Positions 8,748 to 17,445 of a DNA stretch of 64,000 nt are shown here, piece by piece. The notes under the pieces were generated by a model that saw only the letters and a program-made list of their open reading frames with translations, had not been told where the DNA came from and made no database searches. Source of the stretch: Microbacterium testaceum StLB037 (GTDB lineage: Bacteria; Actinomycetota; Actinomycetes; Actinomycetales; Microbacteriaceae); the NCBI RefSeq assembly GCF_008763945.1, contig NZ_VTQH01000002.1, forward strand, positions 488,578 to 552,577, written 5' to 3'. Within the stretch, counting starts at the first letter, position 1, and every line of letters begins with the position of its first letter. Position numbers and translations under genes: made by a program.

Positions 8748-9432
8748 GAGCGTCGAGCTCGCGCCACGCAGTCAGCGCCGCGGCCATCTCCGCGTGCTTC
8801 TTGCTCGACCCGGCGCCCGTGGTGACGACGTCGCCGGTGGTGACCGTGGCCGTGAAGCGACGATCGTGGTCGGGCCCGGTCGCCTCGACGGCGTAGACCG
8901 GGGCGGCAAGGCCCAGCCGCGCGGCGATCTCCTGCAGGCTCGTCTTCGGGTCCATCGCGGCGCCGTAGCGTTCCGGATCGGCCAAGAGGGGTTCGACCAG
9001 GCGCAGCACCATCGCGGTCGCGGCGTCGGGGCCTGCCGACAGGAAGGTCGCGCCGATCAGCGCCTCCATGGTGTCGGCGAGGATCGAGTCCTTGTCGCGG
9101 CCTCCGGTGAGGATCTCGCCGCGCCCGAGGCGGATGTGCTCGCCGAGGCCGATGGTGCGGGCGACCTCGGCCAGCGCCACCGTCGACACGACGCTCGCGC
9201 GCCGCTTGGCGAGGCTTCCCTCGTCGAGATCGGGATGCCGGGTGAACAGCCGCACAGTGACGGCCTGGCCCAGCACGGAGTCGCCGAGGAACTCGAGCCG
9301 CTCGTTGTGCGGGATGCCGCCGTTCTCGTAGGCGAACGAGCGGTGGGTCAGAGCAAGAGAAAGAAGCTCGGGGTCGATCTCGACCCCGAGCTTCTCGGTG
9401 AGCGCTCTGCGCTCGACGTTCTTACGCGTCAC
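8740..9432 (-). CDS. rnc: ribonuclease III
   Basis: 230 residues. Double-strand-specific endoribonuclease for rRNA and mRNA processing. The signature ERLEFLGDSVLG with catalytic Glu and Asp lies near residues 40-51. A C-terminal dsRNA-binding domain begins near 155 (DPKTSLQEIAARLG). The GTG start at 9432 gives VTRKNVERRALTEKLG; the open frame continues upstream into rpmF but without family similarity. It starts 10 nt after the rpmF stop codon. Confidence 0.95.
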   Translation of the reverse strand: MTRKNVERRALTEKLGVEIDPELLSLALTHRSFAYENGGIPHNERLEFLGDSVLGQAVTVRLFTRHPDLDEGSLAKRRASVVSTVALAEVARTIGLGEHIRLGRGEILTGGRDKDSILADTMEALIGATFLSAGPDAATAMVLRLVEPLLADPERYGAAMDPKTSLQEIAARLGLAAPVYAVEATGPDHDRRFTATVTTGDVVTTGAGSSKKHAEMAAALTAWRELDARA

Positions 9433-9442
9433 GAATCGCCGA

Positions 9443-9652
9443 TCAGACGTCGGCGACCTTGCGGCCCTTGTACTCGAGGAAGAGCTCGGTACCCTGCGAG
9501 TCGGTGACGACCTTCGCCTGGTGGGGGCGGCTGTAGACGACCTTGCCGTTCTCGACGGTCTTGACCAGCGCGGGGGCTTCAGCCTTCCACTGCGCACGAC
9601 GCGAGCGGGTGTTGGAGCGGGAGACCTTCCGCTTCGGGGGGTTACCTGCCAT
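9443..9652 (-). CDS. rpmF: 50S ribosomal protein L32
   Basis: 69 residues beginning MAGNPPKRKVSRSNTRSRRA, the typical basic N-terminus of bacterial L32 in a variant without the zinc-binding cysteines. It follows the DUF177 gene by 2 nt and precedes rnc by 10 nt, the usual DUF177-rpmF-rnc operon. The C-terminus YKGRKVADV is normal for actinobacterial L32. Confidence 0.96.
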   Translation of the reverse strand: MAGNPPKRKVSRSNTRSRRAQWKAEAPALVKTVENGKVVYSRPHQAKVVTDSQGTELFLEYKGRKVADV

Positions 9653-9654
9653 GA

Positions 9655-10215
9655 CTAGCTCTTCTCTGTCTTGGGGGCGGCGCGGAGCGCATCGCCGTCG
9701 TCTGGGGTGTACTGCTGGAGCGCAGCCCATCGAGGATCGACAGGCTTCTGCTCCGTGGTGCCGGGGCTTTCCGTCAGCCTCTCGCCCGTGATCGGGTCGA
9801 GCCCGGGGCAGTCCGGCTGACACACCGGCTGGAACGGAAGCGACAGGACAATGGCATCCCGGACCAGATTTTCAAGATCCACGTGGTCGTCTTGAACGTC
9901 GAAGTCACTCGCTTCATCCCCAGGATACGCGAAAAGTTCCTGGAACTCGACTTCGACAGGCTCGGTGATGTCGATCAGGCATCGACCGCACACGCCCGTG
10001 GCGGTGGTGTCGACGGTGCCCGAGACGAGAATGCCCTCGTGCACGGACTCGAGACGGACGTCGAGCTCGAGGATCTCGCCTTCGGAGACGGAGACCAAGC
10101 CCTCGCCCCACTTCTCGGGGGTCGGGAGGTCGAGGGTGTGTTCGCGCATCTCGCCGGGGTGGCGCTCGATGTCGCGGACGGGGAGCTGGAAAGGTCCGGG
10201 TCGGCGGGTTCTCAC
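9655..10215 (-). CDS. DUF177 (YceD) family protein
   Basis: A YceD/DUF177 protein, a family genetically linked to 23S rRNA accumulation in other organisms. Conserved cysteines are visible as CGRC and CQPDC. A TTG at 10224 would add three residues, but TAGCAT (10224-10229) overlaps it and looks like a -10 box, so I place the start at the GTG at 10215, eight nucleotides downstream. The gene is the head of DUF177-rpmF-rnc-mutM, which suggests coordination of rRNA maturation with L32 supply. Confidence 0.88.
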   Translation of the reverse strand: MRTRRPGPFQLPVRDIERHPGEMREHTLDLPTPEKWGEGLVSVSEGEILELDVRLESVHEGILVSGTVDTTATGVCGRCLIDITEPVEVEFQELFAYPGDEASDFDVQDDHVDLENLVRDAIVLSLPFQPVCQPDCPGLDPITGERLTESPGTTEQKPVDPRWAALQQYTPDDGDALRAAPKTEKS

Positions 10216-10223
10216 GGTCGTCA

Positions 10224-10229
10224 ATGCTA
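10224..10229 (-). promoter_or_regulatory. -10 box, near-leaderless DUF177-rpmF-rnc-mutM promoter
   Basis: TAGCAT on the minus strand ends 8 nt before the GTG at 10215, so the transcript would begin at or within a base or two of the start codon. Confidence 0.45.
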
Positions 10230-10290
10230 CCCGTGCGCTCCTGGGCAGGGGCCGGGTGGCCCGCGCCGTGTCGGCCCGGGGCCGGCTGTG

Positions 10291-10788
10291 TCAGATGCCG
10301 CGGGCGCCGGTGTCGAGGAAGCGCGCGACGGCGGGCGGGACGTACGGCGAGACGTCGCCGCCGAGTCCCGCCACCTGGCGCACGAGAGAGCTCGAGACGA
10401 GCGCGTGCGAGGGGTCGGGCAGGAGGAAGACCGTCTCGACGTGGGCGAGGTCGCGGTTCACGATCGCCATCGGCGTCTCGTAGGCCACGTCGACCTGCGA
10501 GCGGATCCCCTTCACGAGCACCTTCGCGCCCACCTCGGTGCAGTAATCCACCAGCAGACCCATGCTCCAGGCGGCGACGGTCACGTCGCCCTCGACCCCC
10601 GCCTCGGCGATCGACTGCTCGAGCAGGCTCTGCCGCTGCGCGATCGGGAGCATCGCCTCTTTGCCCGGGTTGTGTACCACGAGCACGTGCAGCTGGTCGA
10701 AGAGACCGGCCGCGCGACGGATGACGTCGAGGTGACCGAGGGTGGGCGGGTCGAATGAGCCGGGAACGACGGCGATCCGGGGGTCCAT
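10291..10788 (-). CDS. coaD: pantetheine-phosphate adenylyltransferase
   Basis: 165 residues. Transfers AMP to 4'-phosphopantetheine in coenzyme A synthesis. The nucleotidyltransferase motif [11 protein letters not shown] (TxGH type) is at about 13-23 and a C-terminal [13 protein letters not shown] segment carries the second nucleotide-binding motif. The length is typical. The ATG has no ribosome binding site but a TAGGCT box exactly six nucleotides upstream, so it is probably leaderless. Confidence 0.97.
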   Translation of the reverse strand: MDPRIAVVPGSFDPPTLGHLDVIRRAAGLFDQLHVLVVHNPGKEAMLPIAQRQSLLEQSIAEAGVEGDVTVAAWSMGLLVDYCTEVGAKVLVKGIRSQVDVAYETPMAIVNRDLAHVETVFLLPDPSHALVSSSLVRQVAGLGGDVSPYVPPAVARFLDTGARGI

Positions 10789-10794
10789 GCCGCC

Positions 10795-10800
10795 AGCCTA
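10795..10800 (-). promoter_or_regulatory. -10 box of leaderless coaD
   Basis: TAGGCT on the minus strand, six nucleotides before the coaD ATG. Same geometry as recG, rsmD and others in this window. Confidence 0.55.
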
Positions 10801-10829
10801 CCGATCCCGTCCCCGCGGGGACCCGACGG

Positions 10830-13004
10830 TCAGGACTTCGCCAGGGCGGCGCGCTCCTCGACTCCCACGCGGCGCTCCAGGGCTGCGGCGAGACCCGGAT
10901 GCCGCAGCAGAGCCGGGTCGTCGGCGAGAAGCCGCTCCCCCTCGGCGCGGGCCTCGGTGATCAGGTCGGCGTCGGTGACCACCCGCAGGAGGCGCAGGGA
11001 CGAGCGTGCCCCGGACTGCGCCCCGCCGAGCACGTCTCCCTCGCCGCGCAGGTCGAGGTCGACCTCGGCGAGGGCGAAGCCGTCGAGGGTGGCGGCGACG
11101 GCCTCGACGCGGGCGCGCGCCGACGTCCCGGGCGAGGCCTCGGTGACGAGCAGGCACAGACCGGGCAGTCCCCCTCGACCGACGCGCCCGCGCAGCTGGT
11201 GCAGCTGCGAGACGCCGAAGCGGTCGGCCTCGAGGATCACCATGGTCGACGCGTTCGGCACATCGACACCGACCTCGATCACGGTGGTGGCCACGAGCAC
11301 GTCGATGTCGCCGCCGGCGAAGGCCTGCATCACGGCATCCTTCTCGTCGGAGGGCATCTTGCCGTGCAGGATCTGCACCCGGATGTTCTCGAACGTGGGC
11401 AGCCGGGTCAGAAGCGCCTCGACCTGCACGACGCCCCACCGGGTGCGTGCGCCCTCGGCCGCCGCGGCGGGGGCGTCGGCTGGTTCGTCGGTCTTCTCGT
11501 CGGCGGGGAGCTGGTCGGAGTCGATCGCGGCGCACACGACGAACGCCTGACGACCCAGGGCGACCTCTTCCGCGACGCGGTCCCACACGCGGGCGAACCA
11601 CGCGGGCTTCTCGGCGAGGGGCGCGACGAAGGACTGGATGCCGGCGCGACCGGCCGGCATGGTGCGGATCGTCGAGACGTCGAGGTCGCCGAACACGGTC
11701 ATCGCGACCGTCCGCGGGATCGGGGTAGCGGTCAGCACGAGCGTGTGCGGGGAACTGCCCTTGGCCCGCAGCGCCTCGCGCTGGTCGACGCCGAAGCGGT
11801 GTTGCTCGTCGACGACGACGAAGCCGAGGTCGGCGAACGTCGTGGTCGCGCTCAGCAGCGCGTGGGTTCCCACCACGATGCGCGCCTGCCCCGAAGCGAC
11901 GCGCAACGCGGCCCGGCGGCGTTCGGCCGCGGGCATCTGCCCGGTGAGCAGGGTCGGCATGACCTCGGGAGCGAGGTCGGGGCCGAGCATGCGGGCGATC
12001 GAGCGCAGGTGCTGACCGGCCAGGACCTCGGTCGGGGCGATGAGGGCGGACTGCCCGCCCGACTCGGCGACCTGGAGCATCGCGCGCAGCGCGACCAGCG
12101 TCTTGCCCGATCCGACCTCGCCCTGCACGAGGCGGTTCATCGGCCAGTCCGCGACGAGGTCGGCTTCGAGTTGCGCACCGACGCTCTGCTGGTCGGCCGT
12201 GAGCTCGAACGGGAGGATCGCGTCGAAGCGTTCGAGCAGTCCCCCGGGGGATGCCGGGCGCTTGGTCGCGGAGAGGGCGCGTACGAACTGCCGCTGTTGC
12301 AGCAGTGCCGTCTGCAGCACTAAAGCCTCGTGCATGCGCAGCGTCGCGATGGCGGGAGGGATGTCGTCGTCGGTCTCGGGGCGGTGAATCTTTTCGAACG
12401 CCGCCCGCGCGGGGAGGAGTCCGCGGCGGGCTCGCAGGTCGTCGGGGAGTGGGTCGTCGACCGCGCCGAGCCCGTCGAGCACGAAGGCGATCGTCTTCTG
12501 AACGAGCGTGCTCGGGACCGAGCTCGTCGCGGGATAGATGGGGATCGGTCGCCTCGCGGTGACCTCGGCTTCGGCCCGGGCCTCGGCGATGTCGTCGAAC
12601 AGCTCGTAGTCGGGGTTCGTCAGCTGCGTCTGGCGCCGATACTCGCCGACCTTGCCCGAGAAGATGCCCCGCCGCCCCGGCGAAAGCTCTTTCAGGCGCC
12701 ACGGCTGATTGAAGAACGTCAGCGACATGCGGCCGTCACCGTCGCTGATGACGACCTCGAGGAGCGAGCCGCGGCGGTTCTGCATGCGGCGCTCGTTGGC
12801 GCTCACCACCTCGGCGACGATCGTGACCGGCTCGCCGAGCGGGAGGGAGTCGATGGGGGTCAGCTCGCCGCGACGCGCGTAGCGGCGGGGGTAGTGCTCG
12901 AGCAACTCACCGACCGTTCTCACCCCGAACGCCTTCTCGAACGCGGTCGCCGTCTTGCCGCCCACGGCGCCGTCCAGGCGCGACGAGAGCGAAAAACCGG
13001 GCAT
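10830..13004 (-). CDS. recG: ATP-dependent DNA helicase RecG
   Basis: 724 residues. Remodels stalled replication forks and Holliday junctions. An N-terminal wedge/OB-fold region (about 45-150, including GSLLEVVISDGDGRM) precedes the helicase core. Walker A is GEVGSGKT near residues 290-300 and motif II is DEQH (VVDEQHRFG). Motif VI appears as LRGRVGRGG. Length is near the family norm. The ATG at 13004 is preceded at six nucleotides by TAGACT, implying a leaderless transcript. Divergent from rsmD. Confidence 0.97.
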   Translation of the reverse strand: MPGFSLSSRLDGAVGGKTATAFEKAFGVRTVGELLEHYPRRYARRGELTPIDSLPLGEPVTIVAEVVSANERRMQNRRGSLLEVVISDGDGRMSLTFFNQPWRLKELSPGRRGIFSGKVGEYRRQTQLTNPDYELFDDIAEARAEAEVTARRPIPIYPATSSVPSTLVQKTIAFVLDGLGAVDDPLPDDLRARRGLLPARAAFEKIHRPETDDDIPPAIATLRMHEALVLQTALLQQRQFVRALSATKRPASPGGLLERFDAILPFELTADQQSVGAQLEADLVADWPMNRLVQGEVGSGKTLVALRAMLQVAESGGQSALIAPTEVLAGQHLRSIARMLGPDLAPEVMPTLLTGQMPAAERRRAALRVASGQARIVVGTHALLSATTTFADLGFVVVDEQHRFGVDQREALRAKGSSPHTLVLTATPIPRTVAMTVFGDLDVSTIRTMPAGRAGIQSFVAPLAEKPAWFARVWDRVAEEVALGRQAFVVCAAIDSDQLPADEKTDEPADAPAAAAEGARTRWGVVQVEALLTRLPTFENIRVQILHGKMPSDEKDAVMQAFAGGDIDVLVATTVIEVGVDVPNASTMVILEADRFGVSQLHQLRGRVGRGGLPGLCLLVTEASPGTSARARVEAVAATLDGFALAEVDLDLRGEGDVLGGAQSGARSSLRLLRVVTDADLITEARAEGERLLADDPALLRHPGLAAALERRVGVEERAALAKS

Positions 13005-13010
13005 GCCTGA

Positions 13011-13016
13011 AGTCTA
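13011..13016 (-). promoter_or_regulatory. -10 box of leaderless recG
   Basis: TAGACT on the minus strand, exactly six nucleotides before the recG ATG. It lies back to back with the rsmD promoter at 13074. Confidence 0.55.
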
Positions 13017-13073
13017 GGCAGACCCTCCGACATCGCCGTGCGGGGCGCACCTCGACGGAGCGAGCCGGGACCC

Positions 13074-13079
13074 TAGGCT
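13074..13079 (+). promoter_or_regulatory. -10 box of leaderless rsmD
   Basis: TAGGCT, six nucleotides before the GTG at 13086. The GGAGAG between box and start is too close to act as a normal ribosome binding site. Confidence 0.55.
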
Positions 13080-13085
13080 GGAGAG

Positions 13086-13652
13086 GTGACGCGCATCATC
13101 TCGGGCCGCGCCGGAGGCACCGTCCTCGACGTCCCACCTCACGGCACCCGCCCCACGAGCGATCGCGTCCGGGAGTCGCTGTTCGGGGCCCTCGAGTCCG
13201 CCGGCATCCTGGACGACGCCCGCGTGGCCGACCTCTTCGCCGGCTCCGGAGCCCTCGGGCTCGAAAGCCTCAGCCGCGGCGCCGCCTCGGCCGACCTCGT
13301 CGAGCTGTCGGCCCCCGCCGCCTCCCTCATCCGCAAGAACGCCGAACGCGTGCGGACCGCGGGCGTCGCCGCCCCCGCGCGCGTGCACCGCGCGAACGTC
13401 ACGACGTTCCTCGCGGCATCCGCCCTCGAATGGGACCTCGTGTTCCTCGATCCTCCCTACGACCTGCCCGACGCGGAGCTCACGAAGGCCCTCGTCGCGC
13501 TCGCTCCGCGCCTGAGCCCCGACGCCACGGTGATCGTGGAGCGGGCGAAGCGCTCGGCCGCCCCCGACTGGGCCGCCGCGGGGCTGGAGGCCGAGCGCGA
13601 CCGCGCCTACGGCGACACGACCATGTGGTGGGGGCGACCGCTCGAGGCGTGA
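13086..13652 (+). CDS. rsmD: 16S rRNA (guanine(966)-N(2))-methyltransferase RsmD
   Basis: 188 residues. SAM-dependent methylation of G966 in 16S rRNA. The N-terminus TRIISGRAGG is the family hallmark. The SAM-binding loop VADLFAGSGALGLE is at about 48-61 and catalytic motif DPPY lies in FLDPPYDLPD near residue 123. The GTG start at 13086 matches the family start. It ends 3 nt before the thiL stop, so the two are convergent with no room for a separate terminator. Confidence 0.96.
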   Translation: MTRIISGRAGGTVLDVPPHGTRPTSDRVRESLFGALESAGILDDARVADLFAGSGALGLESLSRGAASADLVELSAPAASLIRKNAERVRTAGVAAPARVHRANVTTFLAASALEWDLVFLDPPYDLPDAELTKALVALAPRLSPDATVIVERAKRSAAPDWAAAGLEAERDRAYGDTTMWWGRPLEA

Positions 13653-13655
13653 GCG

Positions 13656-14660
13656 TCAGCCGCGACCGGCGTCCCAGTCCCGATAGGGATCCCATCCCGA
13701 CCGCCCGGACCACGGCCGACCGTCCACGGTCAGCGATTCCGCTCCGCGCGCCACGACCGTGCCCACGCGACGGCCGAGCGGGTCGGCATCCGCCGGGAAG
13801 GTCACGAGGAAGCCGTGGTCCTCTCCCCCACCGAGAGCGCGCTCGGGATCCTCGCCGAGCGTCGCTGAATCCAGCGCGATCGTCACAACCGACGCGTCCG
13901 CCATGCGCGTCGCGTCGAGCACCAGACCGTCCGAGATGTCCATCATCGCGGTGGCCCCCGCGTACGCCGCGCGCAGGGCGTCAGCGATCGGCGGGCGGGG
14001 TTGCAATTGCCGCGCCAGCCCGCGCGCGTCGTCGGCACCGAGGGCTTCGCGCGCCTCGGGCGTGACGGGGACGGGGGTGCCCTCGGCATCCGTGAACCGT
14101 CCGAAGAGCACCTCGAGACCCCGCGCCGCCTCGCCCAGCTCGCCGATCACATACACGCCGTCGCCCTCGCGCGCACCGGAACGGCGGACCGGGGCGCGGC
14201 CGTCGAGGCTGCCGAGGGCCGTGACGGCGATCGTGAGGGTGTCCGAGACGGTGAGGTCGCCGCCCTCCACCGCGCAGTCGGGGGCGAGGTCGGCGCACGC
14301 GGCGGCGAGACCGTCCGCGAATCCGCGGACGAATGCCACGGGCGTGTCGTCGGGCATCGCGAGGGCCACGAGCAGGGCGATCGGTCGCGCGCCCATCGCG
14401 GCGACGTCGGCGAGGTTGACCGCCGCCGCCTTGAAACCGAGATCGAACGGCGACGACCACGCCAACCGGAAATCGGGGCCGTGCACGAGCGTGTCGGTCG
14501 TGGCGACCACCCGCCCGTCGGGGACGGCGAGCACCGCGGCGTCGTCGCCGGGACCGACCGGGGCGGTCGAGGGCGGAAGTCGATCCAGGATGCCGCGCAG
14601 GATCTGCCCCTCGGACAGCTCGCCCACAGTGGTTGCACGGGTGGTCTCGGCGTCGGTCAC
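13656..14660 (-). CDS. thiL: thiamine-phosphate kinase
   Basis: 334 residues. Phosphorylates thiamine monophosphate to thiamine diphosphate, the cofactor of the IlvB synthase encoded later in the window. The ATP-binding GPGDDAAVL motif is at about 37-45 and MDISDGL at about 237-243, with PurM-like architecture. No TPP riboswitch is visible upstream. It diverges from the DUF3515 lipoprotein gene at 14686 across only 25 nt. Confidence 0.95.
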   Translation of the reverse strand: MTDAETTRATTVGELSEGQILRGILDRLPPSTAPVGPGDDAAVLAVPDGRVVATTDTLVHGPDFRLAWSSPFDLGFKAAAVNLADVAAMGARPIALLVALAMPDDTPVAFVRGFADGLAAACADLAPDCAVEGGDLTVSDTLTIAVTALGSLDGRAPVRRSGAREGDGVYVIGELGEAARGLEVLFGRFTDAEGTPVPVTPEAREALGADDARGLARQLQPRPPIADALRAAYAGATAMMDISDGLVLDATRMADASVVTIALDSATLGEDPERALGGGEDHGFLVTFPADADPLGRRVGTVVARGAESLTVDGRPWSGRSGWDPYRDWDAGRG

Positions 14661-14673
14661 TCCCCCACGCTAT

Positions 14674-14679
14674 TAGCCT
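14674..14679 (+). promoter_or_regulatory. -10 box of leaderless DUF3515 gene
   Basis: TAGCCT, six nucleotides before the GTG at 14686. The arrangement TAGSCT-GGAGRG-GTG is nearly identical to the one in front of rsmD. Confidence 0.55.
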
Positions 14680-14685
14680 GGAGGG

Positions 14686-15195
14686 GTGTCCCGCTCCTCC
14701 CGCCTCCTCGCGATCCTCGCCGCCGCCACCCTGCTCCCGGGGCTCGCGGCGTGCAGCACCACCGTCGCGATGCAGCCGGCGAAAGAGGCCAACGACCCCG
14801 CGTGCGCCGAGATCACCTCGCGTCTACCGAAGACGATCTCGGGGCAGGACCGCCGCTGGACCGATGCGCAGTCGACCGGCGCGTGGGGCGATCCCGCGGC
14901 CATCCTCGTGACCTGCGGGCTCGAGACGCCCGGGCCCTCGACCCTGCCGTGCCGCTCGTTCGACGGCGTGGACTGGCTGGTCGACGAGTCGCAGGCCGCC
15001 GATAACCGGTACACGCTCACGACCTTCGGTCGCAGCCCGGCGCTTCAGGTGTACCTGAACTACGAGGCGGCGAGCAGCGGCGACGTCGGTCAGGCCCTCG
15101 GGCCCCTGATCCGCTCGTACCTGCCCGCGACCGGCGCCGTGTGCACGTCGCTCTCCGACGCCACGGCGTCCCCGAGCCCGAGCCCGACGCCGTAG
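14686..15195 (+). CDS. DUF3515 family lipoprotein
   Basis: 169 residues. A signal peptide ends in lipobox LAAC, so Cys23 is the predicted lipidation site. The mature domain has the DUF3515 features: NDPACAEITSRLP, a TCGLETPGP segment and CRSFDGVDWLVDE. The tail is an SPSPSPTP repeat. Function is unknown. It lies next to thiL and ddl, a neighbourhood I associate with this family in actinobacteria. Confidence 0.88.
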   Translation: MSRSSRLLAILAAATLLPGLAACSTTVAMQPAKEANDPACAEITSRLPKTISGQDRRWTDAQSTGAWGDPAAILVTCGLETPGPSTLPCRSFDGVDWLVDESQAADNRYTLTTFGRSPALQVYLNYEAASSGDVGQALGPLIRSYLPATGAVCTSLSDATASPSPSPTP

Positions 15196-15279
15196 CCCGG
15201 GCCCCGCGCCCGCGTGCACGACCGCAGGGCCATTCGCGACACGCCGGCGAATCCGGCCCCCGCGTCGGCGCGTCGCCCA

Positions 15280-15310
15280 CCCGGCCCGCCGTTGTGCACG
15301 GCGGGCCGGG
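15280..15310. terminator. bidirectional terminator between DUF3515 gene and ddl
   Basis: A perfect 12-bp stem, CCCGGCCCGCCG (15280-15291) with CGGCGGGCCGGG (15299-15310), over a 7-nt loop between convergent genes. No T-run, as is common in very GC-rich genomes. Confidence 0.65.
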
Positions 15311-15317
15311 GCGGGAC

Positions 15318-16403
15318 TCACGCCTTCTCGAGCGCTGCGTCCAACAGGTCGCTGATGAGGTCGGGGTACGACAGGCCCGAGGCGATCCAGCACGTGGGGA
15401 ACATCGAGATCGGCGTGAAGCCGGGCATGGTGTTCACCTCGTTCACATAGAACTCGGTGCCGGTGTAGAAGAAGTCCACGCGGGCCAGCCCCTGACCACC
15501 GATGGCCTCGAACGCCCGGGCGGCGATGCGCTGCATCTCGGCGAGCTCGCCGTCGCGGAGGTCGGCGGGGCAGACGAGGTCGACCCCCGGCGCGTCGAGG
15601 TACTTCGCCTCGAAGTCGTAGAACTCCCGCCCCGTCACGACGATTTCGCCGGCGACGCTCACGCGCACCGGTCCCCCGTCGCGCCCGGGCAGCACGCCGC
15701 ACTCGACCTCGCGCCCGACGACCGCCTTCTCGACCAGCACGAGGCCGTCCTCGGCGAAGGCGGTGTCGAACGCGGCATCCAGGTCTTCCCAGCGCGAGAC
15801 CTTCGTGACGCCTACGCTGGATCCGGCCTCGTTCGGCTTGACGAACACGGGCAGATCGAGCGCGCGGATGCGGCGCTCCCACAGCGTGCGGTCGCGCGCG
15901 AGATCGGCGCGGGTCACCGCGACCCAGGGCACCACGGGCACGTTCGCCGCGCGCAGCACCTGCTTGGTCACGTGCTTGTTCATGCCGATCGCCGACATGA
16001 GCACTCCCCCGCCGGCGTACGGGATGCCGAGCAGCTCGAGCAGCCCCTGCACGGTGCCGTCCTCACCGAAGCGGCCGTGCAGGATCGGTAGCACGACGTC
16101 GACGTCTCCGAGCGAGCGGGTGCCCTCGGCATCCGTCACCGTCCACTCGCGCGAGAGCGTCGAGTCGGGCAGACGCACGCGCGTGCCGTTGTCGCGCACC
16201 TCGGGAAGCGCGTCGGGGATCAGCGCGAACTTGTCGGGGTCGTCGTCTTCGAGGACGAAGGCGCCGTCGCGGGTGATGCCCACCGGGAGGACCCGGAAGC
16301 GCTCACGGTCGATCGCCCGCAGCACCCCGCCCGCCGTGGCGGAACTGATCGAATGCTCGCTGGAGCGCCCGCCGAAGAGCACCACCACCACCGGTTTGGT
16401 CAT
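15318..16403 (-). CDS. ddl: D-alanine--D-alanine ligase
   Basis: 361 residues. ATP-dependent synthesis of the D-Ala-D-Ala end of peptidoglycan precursors. The N-terminal motif LFGGRSSEHSIS is at about 9-20, the ATP-grasp core includes VFVKPNEAGSSVGV, and the Mg-binding end reads NEVNTMPGFTPISMFP. A GAGAGGA ribosome binding site precedes the ATG at 16403. The gene overlaps the 3' end of gpsA by 101 nt. It is the distal gene of murA-plsC-gpsA-ddl, joining wall and phospholipid precursor enzymes. Confidence 0.97.
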   Translation of the reverse strand: MTKPVVVVLFGGRSSEHSISSATAGGVLRAIDRERFRVLPVGITRDGAFVLEDDDPDKFALIPDALPEVRDNGTRVRLPDSTLSREWTVTDAEGTRSLGDVDVVLPILHGRFGEDGTVQGLLELLGIPYAGGGVLMSAIGMNKHVTKQVLRAANVPVVPWVAVTRADLARDRTLWERRIRALDLPVFVKPNEAGSSVGVTKVSRWEDLDAAFDTAFAEDGLVLVEKAVVGREVECGVLPGRDGGPVRVSVAGEIVVTGREFYDFEAKYLDAPGVDLVCPADLRDGELAEMQRIAARAFEAIGGQGLARVDFFYTGTEFYVNEVNTMPGFTPISMFPTCWIASGLSYPDLISDLLDAALEKA

Positions 16404-17445
16404 TCTGCGTCCTCTCGCCCTGCGGCTGGTCGTCGTCTGTCGTCAGGTGCGGCGCGATGTCGCGCGGGTCCATGGTCCCGTCGAGCACCATCTTGACCTG
16501 CTGCACGATGGGCATGTCGACGCCGACCTGCTTCGCGAGCTGAAGAACGGGAGCCACGGATGCCAGACCCTCCGCGGTCTGCTGCATCTGGGTCACGACC
16601 TCTTTGTAGCCGTACCCCTGGCCGAGCAGTCGTCCGGCGGTGTTGTTGCGGCTCAGCGGCGACTGGCACGTCGCGATGAGGTCGCCGAGGCCCGCGAGCC
16701 CCTGCAGCGTTTCGGGCTGAGCGCCCTGCGCCACGGCGAAGTCGGTCATCTCTACGAGCCCGCGCGTGATGATCGAGGCCTTCGTGTTCTCGCCGTAGCC
16801 GACGCCGTCGACGATGCCGATCGCGACGGCGATGAGGTTCTTCAGCACGCCGCCGAACTCGGTGCCGATCACGTCGGTGTTCACGAACGAGCGGAAGTAC
16901 CTGTTGCGTGCCCGGCGGGCGACGGCCTCGGCGGTCTCGGGGCTCAGCGAGCTGATGACGGCCGCGGTGGGCTGCTCGCGCGCGATCTCGAGGGCGAGAT
17001 TGGGGCCGGATGCCACGGCGATGCGCGCCGGGTCGCACTCCAGCACCTGCTCGATGACCTGGCTCATGCGCAGGCCCGTCGACTTCTCGACGCCCTTCAT
17101 GAGCGAGACGAGCGGGACGTCCGTGCGCTCGACGAGCGGCCGGATCGCGGCGAGGTTCTCGCGCAGCGACTGGCTCGGAACCGAGAGGTAGATCTGCTCG
17201 GCGCCGTTCAGAGCCTCGGCCAGGTCGGTCGTCGCGGTCATCGTGCGCGGCAGGTTGATCCCCGAGAGGTAGCGGCTGTTGCGCTTGGACTCGGTGATCT
17301 CGGCCGCGAGCTCGGGCCGGCGCGCCCACATGACGACCGAGGCGCCGCCGTCGGCGAGGATCTTGCCGAACGTCGTGCCCCAGCTCCCGGCACCCACGAC
17401 GGCGACCTTCGGGCCGGCCACGGGCAGGGCGTTCTTACGCGTCAA
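16303..17445 (-). CDS. gpsA: glycerol-3-phosphate dehydrogenase [NAD(P)+]
   Basis: 380 residues. Reduces dihydroxyacetone phosphate to sn-glycerol 3-phosphate for phospholipid synthesis. The Rossmann motif VVGAGSWGTTFGKILADGG starts at about residue 16. KGVEKSTG and the C-terminal catalytic region GVLKNLIAVAIGIVDG follow. The start is TTG at 17445 inside the plsC end; a GTG eight codons later is an alternative. The last 33 or so residues (TGGGGALRRALQRAFDQF and on) lie inside ddl in another frame and are unlike the family, which usually ends near 330-340. Confidence 0.94.
   Translation of the reverse strand: MTRKNALPVAGPKVAVVGAGSWGTTFGKILADGGASVVMWARRPELAAEITESKRNSRYLSGINLPRTMTATTDLAEALNGAEQIYLSVPSQSLRENLAAIRPLVERTDVPLVSLMKGVEKSTGLRMSQVIEQVLECDPARIAVASGPNLALEIAREQPTAAVISSLSPETAEAVARRARNRYFRSFVNTDVIGTEFGGVLKNLIAVAIGIVDGVGYGENTKASIITRGLVEMTDFAVAQGAQPETLQGLAGLGDLIATCQSPLSRNNTAGRLLGQGYGYKEVVTQMQQTAEGLASVAPVLQLAKQVGVDMPIVQQVKMVLDGTMDPRDIAPHLTTDDDQPQGERTQNDQTGGGGALRRALQRAFDQFRHGGRGAAGDRP

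Noticed and set aside
10755..12323. Long plus-strand frame opposite recG
   Set aside because: Low-complexity antisense shadow; recG is unambiguous.
14661..14685. TPP riboswitch for thiL
   Set aside because: There are only 25 nt between thiL and the divergent gene, too few for a THI element.
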